64,000 bases of DNA from Ophiura sarsii (lineage: Eukaryota; Echinodermata; Ophiuroidea; Amphilepidida; Ophiuridae): positions 34,946,452 through 35,010,451 of the forward strand of contig CM069442.1 of assembly GCA_035610835.1 (NCBI GenBank). Direction: 5' to 3'. The notes under the pieces are model-generated. The model did no database searches and was not told where the DNA came from. It saw nothing but the letters and a program-made list of their open reading frames with translations. The translations under genes were made by a program, and so were the position numbers. This document shows, one piece after another, positions 30,780 through 44,000 of the stretch (position 1 is the stretch's first letter; the number at the start of each line of letters is the position of its first letter).

Positions 30780-32030
30780 AAACTGTTTCTGCGTCTGTAA
30801 GTTATTTAATATCATGACATTTAAATTCATCACATCTAAATTATGAACAATTGTTTTAAAATTAAGATATTGAAAAATGTAGTGCCAAAAGACTCAAATG
30901 TTATTAGAAGTGTATGTTTTATTTCTACAAATCCTGTTTTCTACTACAAAATTCTGCTAAATCATACCACAATTGATGTTCTCCTTCCTTCCACGGGAGG
31001 ATTACTATTCGACACATACATATTATAAACTTTGTCACGTATATTCTGCCATATCTTACGAAGTCATTAAGAGAGTACGCTGGTCTCTTTGGAACACTTA
31101 ACATGAATTGAGGGCTTTTGTACGTTTTAGTTCAAGAAATGTGTTTGTAACACGCAATTTATAACACCGGAATTGCTGAATAGGCACATTAAGAGCAATC
31201 TTTATTCGGAGCTTGTTATCCCCATTCGAAGTACTAGTAGAACAAAGGACATCGAGCACGTTTCAAATGTAAGTGTTCTGTTTACGCTTTTCTCGGCGAG
31301 TGACTTGGGCATCCGCGTTTATTAGTCTTGGTTAATACTAGAATATTAATATCTCTCAGGTTAAAGTAAATTCCAATGGGTATTCCTGACACTCAAGTTA
31401 CATTTTACACGTAAATCTTTATTTACATCATAACTGGAGGAATTATTATGACAAAATAAAATTAACTATTGCAACTTTTTGTTTTGTCTTGCACATATTC
31501 TGGATGAACTAATGGACATGACTTATAGTCTTTTATTTCACCTAATTGATGACAATCCATGTATCCATGAGGTGACTCTCCTCCTGTAAAAGGAACACTA
31601 AAGACAACTTACAAAATAAAACATATCACCATATTTCCCTACCAACAACAATGACGTAGCCATGTCCTGCGTCCATGTCTTCAATTTCGTTAATATGATG
31701 TTTTTAAAGAAATCATTTTCAATCGAGAGCTTTTATTTATCATCATTTTGGTGGAATATTCGGATATGCCTTGGACATTCAATTATTTAACATTTCTATA
31801 AAATCTTTCGTACTAAATAGTCTTGCTGTTGAAATAAACAAATATATTGTCGAAACTCATAATGATATAAAATGTTCTCTAACTCTGGATCTAATTATAT
31901 GTGTACGAGGCTGTTACTTAGCATAATTTGAATTGGCGCCGATTTTATTCCATATATTTACATTAGAGAATTTAGTCACCTCTCCACAATGAATCGTCTT
32001 CCTTCTTTCTTTTATTCCCATATGAATAAT
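30780..32030. other. Copy A interior, no gene recognised
   Basis: AT-rich; the small ORF at 30,843-31,028 is not supported by homology or context. Nothing else seen. Confidence 0.4.
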
Positions 32031-32039
32031 TTATTCACA

Positions 32040-32290
32040 GCTCCTTCTCGCTACAATCCAAACGCCAACAAGCAAGGTCAACTTGTCCAGATTTAAAATG
32101 CAGAATAGTTGATTTGACACTGAAATGCAGAATAGTTGATTTGACAACGAAGTTATTACGAATTTAAATTTAAAACTTCACTAACCTATCATGGGTGAAT
32201 GCAAATGTTTTGATCTGCTTTATCCCATCTTTCAAAGAATTTCTTATTGTCTTTATGGCAACGTCAATGTTTCTAATACAGAACAGAGTT
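32040..32290 (+). repeat. Unit X block 5/6, copy A, with 27-bp tandem pair
   Basis: Matches 43,380-43,620 and inverted 60,360-60,620 (GCCAACTTGTC.GTCCAGATTT, ACGTCAATGT). AATGCAGAATAGTTGATTTG is repeated in tandem at about 32,096-32,143. Confidence 0.6.
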
Positions 32291-32759
32291 TTTCATTCCT
32301 GTGTACGCGTCAATTTAAGTAACGGGTAGCGTTAAAACACTATTGTTTATAATTGTAGTAATTTGTTCAAATTGTTGATCTTTTTTCAAAGCTCAAAATA
32401 TTATCCATGACTAACTGAACGGAAAATAAGATGACACAGAGTTAAATATTATTCACGAACAAAAGTTAACATATATGCTGGTATCAGTTGATTGGTACAC
32501 GGGAACACATCTCTCATTCATGTTCAGAGGATTTATTTCAACATGACTCCATTACCCTCTTTTGTACCTACGTATGTACACCTTTTATCAAATAATCGGT
32601 GTAATTCAGTACCATCTAGTTACCAACATTGGGTCAACTATAGACATTCTGGTAGTGTTTTGTAACTCTTTTATTAAGTTGTTTGAAAAAACCCAGACAA
32701 CAAATGGCTATTCCTCTTGAAATGTCTTCAAGTTGAAACTTAACCTGTATAAAGTATCG

Positions 32760-33580
32760 CTAACATATCCAACCAGATATCAAGATACAGGTGAAAGGAA
32801 ATAACACTAGACGGTAGTACTCAAATTTGCTTAAAACCTTTGCATTAAAATGAGGTCCTGGCCAGCTTTATCTAAACGTATCTCATTTTGAGTGTAACAC
32901 AATACAGTAAGTGGATGAAATGACACAGAAGGCTCATAACTAAAGAACTCTATCCAGAAAATCTCTATAGCAGTGGTATATTGTATATTGAGGTAAGTAA
33001 TCGTATCATTTTACAAGCAAAAATTATATTCAGTAATACGCGATACCATAAGATACAGTGTGAGACAGAAGTGGAATTAATTCATCTTCCGAGTAGTTTG
33101 GTGACGTAATACATTTAATCATTTATAAAGAGCCCTCAAATCTTACATTACGTACCAAAATATTAATAATCTTACAACGCATATTAAACATTCTCAAATG
33201 GAGATCTATTCCCTTCGGACTTGTAGCTCCTTGTAACTCGTATAAATGCTATATTTGTTCAATACTAATGTCCGACATTGTCCTCCTAGGGATGTTTTAG
33301 TAACACGTGAACTGAACATTATATTGAGTCAAATTTGCATGGTACTGCCAGATTTGTGAAACAACACTATCTTCAAATGTTTTATATCTGAACGGTTCGG
33401 AGTCTTCAAATATCATATGAAACATCGTTCTACATACAATTCACGTACTTACGGTGTATAAATATTTGACAGATTTCATGGTACTGCCAGATTTGGGAAA
33501 TCAACACTATCTTCAAATGTTTTACATTTAAATGGTTCGGAGTCTTTTTGACAAATATCATATTGAATACAGTTTACGGC
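32760..33580 (+). repeat. Unit X block 2, copy A, with internal tandem pair
   Basis: 32,760-32,890 matches 20,553-20,713. Further on, two tandem segments (about 33,338-33,470 and 33,477-33,580) share GGTACTGCCAGATTTG, CAACACTATCTTCAAATGTT and GGTTCGGAGTCTT. A similar string occurs at 46,745 and 21,060. Confidence 0.65.
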
Positions 33581-34600
33581 TTATACTTACTCGTACCAAC
33601 TTCTCTGAGTACTTGAAATCAATAAATTCCGATATTTCCTTCGCTTCTCTAACAACACCCAACACGCCTGTTGTTTAAGTATGGTTGGTGCTGTGGCTTT
33701 TTATTTACCACACTCTACTGTATCAACCATGGTACCATTTACTTTAATACATTTCCAATTATATACGTCGATACTGGTCTCATGGTACATTTATCAAAGT
33801 GTTTACGATAAAAGCACTGTAATTATGTTGAAACCTAATGGATATACGTTGACATTATAACGGATTATGATATTCTAAAGTGCCATACTATACTGCTTAA
33901 TGAACGTGCTTGATAATCTTTAATACATTCTTTATTTTATTCGGTTATATGATAAAATAACATACAGTTGACATGGAGCGAAACAAAATAGATTCTCGCT
34001 TATAGTATAAGAATATTTCTTGGTTTTATTCAGCTTTTATTTTTTGTTAACAGAAACATTTCATTAAAGTAATTAGCCATACACTAAGAGCAAAGTATGG
34101 ATTAAGTGTTGTGATCGAAGTGTGTAAAATATCAATTTATCCACTCAAGGAAAAATTGAAACCACTATAACGTGTGTATTCAATCAAATTTTGCGGTGAA
34201 GAAATCACATGACAGGTCCATCTGTCTGATTAATCATAGACCGGTTATCACTTTTAATATATAACTGCTCTAATCTCTTTTAAAAGTCTCTCTAGAATTG
34301 TGCATTTTATAAGCTATAGTATCTTAGGTTGTAAATCCCAAATCCAGGAATACCTGCTGGGGTAAGACACATCGATGCTTTGAAACATTTTGACTAAGTT
34401 TCTCACTAGATGTATTCGCCAAAAGCCTTCCATCAAGCCTGATAAGTAAGGCTTTCAATTTTGACAACCACTTTGTCAACATGGCGTAATCGTTGTATTT
34501 TGATACAATTTAAACAATTCAAATGCATTTTGCCCTGAGGATTTTCTTCGCAATTTCTCAATTTTTTAGTTACCCACGTGTTGTTTGTATGAGTAACAAC
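33581..34600. other. Unassigned AT-rich interval
   Basis: No supported feature. Confidence 0.4.
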
Positions 34601-34602
34601 AT

Positions 34603-35036
34603 TTGACTAGAATACTTTGTGAGTTTCATTATCCATTTCCTCATAGATTAGTAGGAGGTCCAATGATGCGAGTATTAGCTCGCATTGCAAGACTTGCAGC
34701 TACTTGTTGGGTTCATCTTTATTCAATGTGCGTATTATGTGTAATATACATGTACATCAAGGATTTTTTACTAAAAAATGAAATAATTCGTATGCCTCAA
34801 GGTATGCAGTATTATAGCAGTATAGGGTTTTCAATGATCTTTGTGTGCACCATCTTAATATGTATACATTAATTGAACGTAAGTGCCGTGGTTTTGCATT
34901 TGCATTGGCATTTGGAATTTCTTGTTGCATAAGTACTAGGCATATTTTATACCGGGAAAATCAAATGACATACATTGGTTTATATTACTATGCGGTACCT
35001 GTGGGGCTATATCCAAAACATATATTTCCAAAATAA
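34603..35036 (+). other. Two overlapping small frames, membrane-like, doubtful
   Basis: Frame 34,603-34,872 contains a hydrophobic stretch (WVHLYSMCVLCVIYMYI) after an acceptor-like CCTCATAG; a second frame 34,845-35,036 ends HIFPK-stop. Protein-like composition but no recognised family and a frame change between them. Kept only as a place to check for an exon. Confidence 0.12.
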
Positions 35037-38000
35037 GAACAGTATTAAATTGAAAACATTGTTTTAAGTCGAAAATGGTAAATTTAATCTAAAAAAAAGG
35101 CGTACAGTCATACAAATAATCAGTAACGGCTAACCTATACACACGAATACGGTACATGACACAAAGTGACCGCACCTATTTAAGGATAAACCGTGAGTAT
35201 TTTAATGGAGGAATGGTTAATAATCGCTGTAAGGTTTATTATATTTAATATCGTCAACTCTCGTTAGAATAAACAGAATGTGCGTTGACAATGACAAAAA
35301 GGTTGGTAAATCAGTGGCGTTCCTGGATATTTAAAATATATTAAAAAAAAACCAAAAACATTAGATTAAATAAAAAAAAAAAATAGTAATCAAACAACAA
35401 CAGCGCCATAGCTATATGAGTATAAATGTTTAATTCCTTTTCTTTATTTATAATACTAGTTGAAAATGTGTAACGTTAATATTACTTTATTCTTGTATAC
35501 ATTAAGCGTGTACCTCTGTAATATCTCAGGATAATAACAAGTAATCCATTATACATTCAACACGTAATCCAGTTAGAATACCTGGCAGGTGTTTTACATA
35601 CATTTATGCTGTGACTTGACAAATGAAACACCTGTTCATAAGGGGTGCGCTTAAATGCAAACACTATATATGTAAATAATAGATGAGAGCAATACAATGT
35701 GATCCATAACTGAACAGTTACCAGTGAAACAATATACAGGAATATACACAATAAAAAAGGATTTCAATCATAGTCAAAATACACCTGATCATTCCCCGTT
35801 TCATATGGAAATATTACCTGGCGGGATTTACATGCAATCACCCCATACACATTTACCCCCACATCCCCACAAAAAGGGTTCAAATCTTATTTTCTTCGAT
35901 ATTTCTCAGTGAATTGATTTTCAGTGAACTTGACAATCTTGCCAGAATTTGCTCTATATACAACATGGTCAAATGATCCCGGACTCCACGGAGTATTTAA
36001 AAAAATCATACTTTTCAGTACTCGACCGATCACGCATAAGAGCGTTGATTAGATTGTATAGATTGCTCCGTTAACTCAATTCGATAACATTGAGTACATT
36101 CTAGTTAATATAAAATATGATCCCGAATTCTAACGTTGTTGAGGAATCCTCGAGGGATATTTTAAATGAGTGCATTCCACCAAATAACAATTGAGTATTG
36201 TCAATACCTGTGATATTAATTATATAGGATAGACCCCTCGGTAAGTCTAATTTTAACGCCCTAGAAAAGGTACAAAGTGCTGTAAATGTACCTAAATGGT
36301 CAACCCCTAAGAAAGGGATTATTTTAGGCAAAAGATATATTGACCTCCAATAAAAACAAAGATTTCAATGAACCAGTTTGCTCTTAGGTTGAGAGAAATT
36401 AACATGAATTTGACCTGTTAACCACACAAATCAATATGACACTTTAATGATTGTGTGGGACAAAATAGTAAGAATATGTTTTTGCCTACTACTTCGGTGC
36501 CTGAAAGTTCATTTGAAAAAAAAATCGTTATAAAATGAAATGTGACCGGCTGTTGAAAGCTTCAACATCTAAAGTACTGAAACACAGTATATTCGACGCA
36601 TTTGACGCTGAATACACTATTACCAATAACAAACAGAGTTTAAAGGGTATAAACTCATTATGTGAAAGGCAAACTTAAAAATTCCGATGAGTATCTAAAA
36701 AAATACATGGTCCTCTTGACTTTCATTCCGCTGTCACTTGGGCAAAGAATATACATATTTGCTTGCTCGTTGTGGTTTTTTTATTCAACTGAAGAGCAAT
36801 GAGTTTAATGAATACTATCCACACACTTCGTGGTATAATACATTGCTATGTTGAGATTGTTTGTTTTCTCTGCCGTGTAGCAATATTGGATAAACAAAAA
36901 TAATTCATAGCAAATGTCGAAACAAATTTAACGGATTATCAAAATAAGTTAGCAATCAAACAACCCCAGGGATTACAACAATCAGCCATTCGTAAATGTC
37001 CCAGCTGTGTGACTTTTTCGATTAGAGTGAAGAGGATTCTCAATAGAAATTATTATTTTGAGAGCAGAGAATTCTATTGCACAAGTTTAATATCTGAAAG
37101 TAATGTCGATTTTCCATATACGGTAATACCTTGAAAGGCAAGAAGATTCTTTCAAAACGGAAGAAATACATTAACCCTAGCCTAACAAACGTATTTATAT
37201 AACACCAGCTGGGATTGTTGCAATCCCTATTTTGTTGTTAATACAACGCATAATATACCATTGCATTTGGTTCGAATGTATACATTTCATCCTTCAATTA
37301 ATTGCATCATGAGTTATACAGCGCCACTTTGAGAGACAGGCACAATGCACCTTGAACTTTTAAGCAAAGAAATAATTTACCAAGAAAGGGGTCCCTAATT
37401 TTACTACGTCAAGTGCGGCAACTAACACCGCGAAATTCGTCCTTACATAATAATGCGATAAGATGGGTATTATGTAGAACTACCTTTTATATTTGGTAAG
37501 TGTTTTGCAAGTGAATCGAGTAGGGTTACAGCGCTTTTAAAGTGTGTTAAGTAGGAAATCAACAAAAGGTGCCTGACCATTAAAGTCGCCGTTATGTTTT
37601 TAAGAATAAGAAAAACATCAAATGCCTCTCGAAAAGAAACAAAGATTGAATAAATAAAATTTGTTCAGGCTATTTTTTTTTCTTCTTCTTTTTCCTAAAT
37701 ACGATGCTTGTATATTTGTTTTTAGTTCATTCCCACCGGTTTCATCTTGAAATAAAGTAATTTAATCGAAACTATTATGAAATGTAGGATTTTTAAAGGG
37801 TGTAATAGTGTTTTTGGTTTTAAATTAATAACACTGTACAGGGTGACTAAACAGAAAGAAAGATGTGCATTATACCATAGAATTGTTGTTGTTTGTATAA
37901 AGTGTTTTTGTTCTTTCAATTTTTCAGAAGATGAACTTGATTAATACGCTTTTTACAAACAACAACAATGTAATGGTTCAATGCACACACCGAGGTCAAA

Positions 38001-38059
38001 GGGCGGTTTCAATTAGTGCATAATTTCTTTGATTTAGGCTGTAGAAAATACAAACTAAC
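35037..38059. other. Unassigned AT-rich interval with A runs
   Basis: A-rich tracts at about 35,341-35,385. A short minus/plus frame near 36,101-36,331 looks protein-like (plus strand FNALEKVQSAVNVPKWS) but is isolated and unidentified. No gene called. Confidence 0.4.
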
Positions 38060-38230
38060 CGAAGGAACTGCATGATCGATTAACCCATATAGAACATGCT
38101 TACGATTGTAAATCAGGTGGGCGTTAGTTTACTTACTATGAATGCATGAGCCAACAAATGGGCGATGGCGTTATTAATTGATCAGTTGACAGCAACTGCA
38201 GCGGCAACCTCATTACTCTTCTTTTAGGGC
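38060..38230 (+). repeat. Unit X block 0, third copy
   Basis: Matches 3,180-3,348 in order (GATCGATTAACC, CAGGTGGGCGTT, TTTACTTACTATGAATG) and reaches the same CTCTTCTTTT string that received the truncated LINE in palindrome 1. Confidence 0.7.
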
Positions 38231-38360
38231 GGTAGATTAAGTGTGCTACAAAATCTAGCGTCAACGGAATCCGGGGTTTCCCACCACTAAAACAATAAAA
38301 CATCCAGAGATATTTCATATATGTAGGTAATCATCCCTCTTGAAATTGCACCGAAATGAT

Positions 38361-39092
38361 AGTAGGGTCATATCAAGTGATCCCGTGACCACAAGAGCAA
38401 TTGAATATTTGATGATGGAGTTTGGTAATTTGGAACTTAAGTACTTTGGTTGCAAAAGTGTGGGAACTCCAGGAGGAGGGCAAATAGTTTATACATGGAT
38501 CAAAGGTTAAAAAAAAAAAAAAAAATCAGTTTAAAAGTATCTAGGATTGTTTTTGTGACTGCAGGAAACAACAGAAGTCAATTACATCAAATTCATCCGA
38601 CGTTTAGTTCATAAGATATAACCCAAAAGCCGAAATCTAACCTAAATAGGATTTGACCCGTGTTAGTGGTAACTCTACCACAAGTTCACTGAACTCTGAA
38701 ACGGAATACCCTTTCAATTTTTTTCTCTCGAATGACTGGGCGAAGAATTTGAGGTTATATATTTTTCAGTGACTGATTCGGATGTAAAATAAAGAAATAC
38801 GAAACTTTGACCGTTTGGGTTATATCTCCAGAATGAAACATCGATAAATTTGACATAGTTGACTTTTGTCTTCCTCGTAGCCATCTAAATAATTTAGATA
38901 CTTGTCAACTACCTTTGACCTTTGCTTTGACCCATGTATAAACAAAATTGTCCCCTTCTGGAGATTGCCCCCATTTTTGTGCGAGAGGTAGTGGAGCTAA
39001 ATTTGTCTTAGTAAATATTATCAAGAACCAAAATCTATCATTAAACCTTCCTTGGTTCTTGCGGTCACGGAACCACTAGATATTACCCTACT
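38361..39092. mobile_element. Foldback element, 732 bp
   Basis: AGTAGGGTCATATCAAGTG at the left pairs with the inverse near 39,075-39,092; pairing continues inward (CCCGTGACC/GGTCACGG, ACATGG..CAAAGG/ CCTTTG..CCATGT, CTCCAGGAGG/ CTTCTGGAG). There is a long A run at 38,511-38,525. No protein and no clear target duplication. Superfamily unassigned. Confidence 0.75.
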
Positions 39093-40648
39093 TTTTAATG
39101 TTTCATTTCGTCAAAAATTGTTCAATCTCATGGAGGTACCAATATAGTCTGCACTAACGGTCACAAATCGAATAACAAGTCCATTAGAAAATGGAAGTAT
39201 AAACGCCAAAACAATATAGAACTGCAACACTGATGATGATGTTACTTCCATGGCAATTCTACTTCCTGTAAAAGGTAAAGTAGATGTTGTTTTAAATGAC
39301 ACAAAGTGCACTCATGCCAGATGAAATGTTTCTTTGAAGAGTACCCTATTTATTACCACAACAGAAAGTCAGACATCAGGGATTTAGAATACGTTACCAT
39401 ATTATCAGGTCGGTCTGTAATAATTGGGGCAAGCGGGTAAAGTCAGAGTAGATTATTTACCCTCAACGGATTGGTTATAACATTTCCCTGTTGTAGAGAT
39501 GAGCACTTGCAATGGCACGGTTCAAAAAAGCTTTAAAGTAGTATAGCAAAATGATAGATTATGTAGAATTAGGATTAATAAGGCGCATAGATACTCAAAC
39601 GTAACCTAAAAGGCAAAACACAGTTCAATGAAAACAGGTACTTTCTGATTACAATACATATTCATCCAAATTGAAGATTGTGATAGTACCCCCGATAAAG
39701 AGTAAACAAGTAAAACCTTCAATACACTCAAAGCCAAATCACATCACCAAAATGAGATATAGAAGAAACCTCTAAGCATTGAACAATAGCTAGTTTGAAT
39801 TCATACACACAATAATAAAGTGACGATAAGATGTACAACTCAATGGTTTTTGAGAGAAATATATCGCTTGCTGTGGTCCGTGGAATAGTTAAGTGACTCG
39901 TTGTCATGTCATATCATTTCTCTAAACTAACTTCCCCTTTTAAGGGAGAGGATTGGGTTAAGAGGGGCTTCAACTATCACTGACAATGCAAATAGGACAA
40001 ACACTTCTACTTGACATCAACGTTACTTAAAGCTATGATGTAAGCCTTAACATAAAACCGAGGGTATTGACAGGCAATATATTACTTATTTTCCCATTTA
40101 CTAAAGTACAATTCCAAGGGCTATAAGAGGTCGTCGAAATAGATTTTATTTTCGTACTGTATCTTTCACGTAATGCCATTGCAGCAATTTATCGGACCTT
40201 TTTGGATCGTAACACTATTGCCGAATGATAAAGCCTAGGGCAATTTGTTTGAAACAAGCCATTTTACTTTTATCTTTGATACAAATTTGAAGGATAACGG
40301 ATTAACCTAAATGTCATGTAAACTAAATAAAACTAAATAAAAATGTAATGTTTGTCTTATGTTGTCTGGTATTGATATAGGGATAGGGACAGTAAGTTCA
40401 CAACTCTTATATAAAACACAAAAGGCGAAGTTAATTAAATGCGCGTATTTGTCTGAATTTCGTGTATGCTTTTGCTGCCCATAGTTTCGCCGGTGACAGT
40501 TTCTAATTGACTGCAGGTCAGAAGTGTTCAAAAAATACCGATCGCATCAGTACAGGTGTAATATAATCATGTAAGCATGAAGTCAACGAACATTGAGGCG
40601 CTGTTTTTACAAGTTTAAAATGATGTTGGAATGTGCTTGATTTGTATC
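39093..40648. other. Unassigned interval
   Basis: A minus-strand frame (39,111-39,311) contains a single hydrophobic segment (VLQFYIVLAFILPFSNGLVI) but has no partner exon. Nothing else supported. Confidence 0.4.
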
Positions 40649-41067
40649 TTAAAGGAAGTGTCCCGCAAGCATACTATTGTGCATTGTATGTTAGAAAAAT
40701 AACTGTCGTGCCCAACTTTTGTAATTATATTGAACAAAACACCACACTTATGACAAAAACAAATAAAAACCGCCATCTCTCAACGTGCAATTTTTAAAAT
40801 TCGCGGCGATGTAAAGTCCCGGTGTCGATGAAGTCATAGTTATACAATGCACATGCGCAAATTTGAGCACCGATACCCGTGAAGTCATCGACACCGGGAC
40901 TCTCGATCGCCGCGAATTTTAAAAATGGCATGTTGAGTGATGGCAGTTTTTATTCATTTTTGTGACTAGTATGATGTTTTGTTCTATCTAATTACATAAT
41001 AACGGCTCGATAAATATGTTTCTAACAAATAAAGCTCAATGTTGTGCTTGCGGGACCCTTCCTTTAA
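40649..41067. mobile_element. MITE-like element flanked by TTAA
   Basis: Inverted ends AGGAAGTGTCCCGCAAGCA and its inverse (one mismatch) at 40,653 and 41,063, each bordered by TTAA (40,649-40,652; 41,064-41,067). Inner pairing includes AAAATTCGCGGCGAT and CCCGGTGTCGATGAAGTCAT. The TTAA target is the piggyBac type, but the ends lack the usual CCC start, so only the target site supports that assignment. Confidence 0.82.
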
Positions 41068-41097
41068 TAATTTTCCGTATCTTCACGGGCAACATAT

Positions 41098-44000
41098 TAT
41101 AGTTTATAGATATACAATTCCGGTAGTGTTACTGGCGCCTTCGCACCATTTCTTTTTGTACACAAGGTGATTCAAGGGTAATCAATCTTAGCAGTTACTA
41201 CTCGTGCGGACAACATCAAGAACATGGATGTAAATTCGTCCTCAAACAACACGTCTATTGGTATGCTGTGCCTTCCTATAACATATGATGCGTTGTGATC
41301 TCAACTACCGATAATGTCATGGCGTACATTGTGGTAATTCCAGCTTAAGGTAGGATTATACGTAGGTGTTTTTTTTATCTCGTTATCTTGTCCTCTCGTC
41401 TGCTCAGCAAACAGGTATTGTATCAGTGACTGTCATCATCTATTGCTCGCGTGGAAATAACACTGAAGAACAACGATTGTGGAACGCAGTGTCTGGTAGC
41501 AGAGAAGCACCTTCAAACAACACAACACAGCACAACAAGTCAGAGCAACTGTAGTCTTTTAGCTTTTAAAAGATGATCGATTGTTTTATTGGCCTTTGTA
41601 TTATTTGAAGAAAAGAAGAAGAAAAAAGTTTAATTGATGTGACAATATTCTTTGAGCCATTCCGCCCACGGCCAGTGTAGTACAAAAGTGCCTGTCTTTT
41701 TGGTCAATGACCTGACACTTGTAAGCTAGATATTCAGAGGATATTGCTGCTTCGATCTGACTTAACATTAACACGAGTTACCTTGGACTTATTAAAACGC
41801 ACAGCTTTGTTTGATACTACGTGCCGTAGACTTTCATCAAAAAAATGTACATTCATACAGCGAAAGCGTATTTTCATTTGTTGATGTGAATTAATATTAC
41901 GTGTGAGGTATCGTTAAACAGGTTTGTTAAAAGAAAATTGAAGGATTAAAATGATGCAATTGTCAAGTCTGATACATAATTTGACATTATTATCGATCAA
42001 GATTTTAATAATGGTAACAATATTCCAATTGTTTTACTTCTTTCCCGGTTTACACGTATACCGATACAGTAAGCTCAAAATGTCTCACCAATTTGGATAC
42101 ATATATAACAAGATGACAAGATGAAATCTATTATTTAGTAGCAAATGTTTAGACATACGCACGCATCTATGAATAAGAGAAGGCTATAAAAACTGTATTA
42201 TGACCTTACAAAATGTCCTTAGTTCAAGCTCCCTGCATTGAGGCGTTACACTATAATAATGATATGCAATACTATTCTATCTATTATTCGCTGGTATTCA
42301 AACATCACTGGCGCCACCAATATAATTTGCATTCATTAGAAAAGTATTGGCCGTAATATAAGAGCAAAGTAGTCATATTTTCCTTCAGTGTAAGTGCGTT
42401 TTAATACCGACACCGGACAATATTAAATTCAAAATACAATGAATAATTATTGCACCATTTTTCCACCTGAGCAGAAATAACAGTCTGCTGTATGAACCAT
42501 CAGATCACTAGTTCAGATTTAAAAAGGAATAATGACATTATAAAGATTCTTCATTATTTCGAATGTCAAATCCCAAGGTAAAATCTATAATGCATATTTT
42601 GAAATAGATATCCCGACTACAAAACAAAAGGAACTGTTCGTGAAATACTGCATTGTCCATATCGAATAAAGTTATCTGGTGATAATGGCTAAGTGAAAGC
42701 CGAGTAGTGCTGAGTACTTAGTGAGAGCATAAATGGTCTAATGCATTATTTCGAACAGACCGACTAAATGTAATCTTTACTTTATTTTATATTATATAGT
42801 ATATTTCATACTATACTTTCACATAAGCTTCCCTAATCGCCGATAAAAGCAAAACTGAATCGACTCAGGATTATGGTTATTTTGTACGGGCCAAATAGAA
42901 ACTTTCTTCCATCTTCAATCTATTTTCTTTCAATGCATTTTGAATCTCCATTGTGATATCCGTGATTGTTTTTCTAGCACAGACGAGCTCACAATCCAAC
43001 CATTATACCTACGTTTCCCTACTGGCTTAAACTGGTGGATTACGGACGCACACAGACAATCACATATGACTATGTTTCCCGTGCAATGACATCTACATTT
43101 CACTTTCAGACGAGATACGAATGTTAAGTCCGGATGCATATTTATTATGCATAAAAATGATTGTTTTCATCCTTGAAATATTATGGCGGTGGTGACGCGA
43201 TTAACAACTGAGATTATATTTCAATTTGTTCACAGACCACTCAATGTTACGTTGACTTCACTTACCGTCTATTCAATATTCCGCAAACAAATTGTTGTCG
43301 AACCTTTACTGATCGTATCTTATAGGAGGCTTTTCAATTAAAATTTGTTCAATGATCGTTTACGTCAAAGTCAAAACATTTACAAACGAGGCCAACTTGT
43401 CTGTCCAGATTTGCAATTCAAAATAAGCAATTTGGTTTTCAAGAGGTTGTTTTATTACTCAATCAATTTTATATTGAAGACACTCGTATGGAACTGTTTC
43501 CCGTAGATTTATCTTACCTTTCCAAGGTTTGTTTGATCCTGTTGAAGTTACGTCAATGTGTTTATTCGCTGGTCAATTAATCTGATTAAGTGCCAATCGG
43601 GTTAAAACATACCTGTCAATCAGAAGCAGCAGTATCCAAGAATATTTTATTCTCTTGAGGTGTTTCACAGCTATATATGTAAGAATTTGTGCGGTGATTG
43701 ATATGTGTTCTATAAGCAATGGAATCGGAGTGCATCACTTACACCAGGCCCTACCATACCTTCCATAACAGTTTCATAGATTTGCCATTTTGCCCAATTC
43801 GCTTAGCAATTTGTGCGACCCGGCCCAAGTCCCCGCTTGTCCCGGGTGCGATTAAATTTCTTTATGGTTCCTATCCATACAAATAATAGTAATACAGTAG
43901 TTGCTCCCATTGTATCGATTGTATAGGTAACGTTCGCTTGAAAAGATCTTGCCAAACATCCAATGGTTAGCAATAACAACATCTTCTAACCACATATCCT

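Noticed and set aside
37260..37300. GGTTCGAAT string suggesting a tRNA T-loop
   Set aside because: No cloverleaf can be formed around it. No tRNA or rRNA gene was found in the window.
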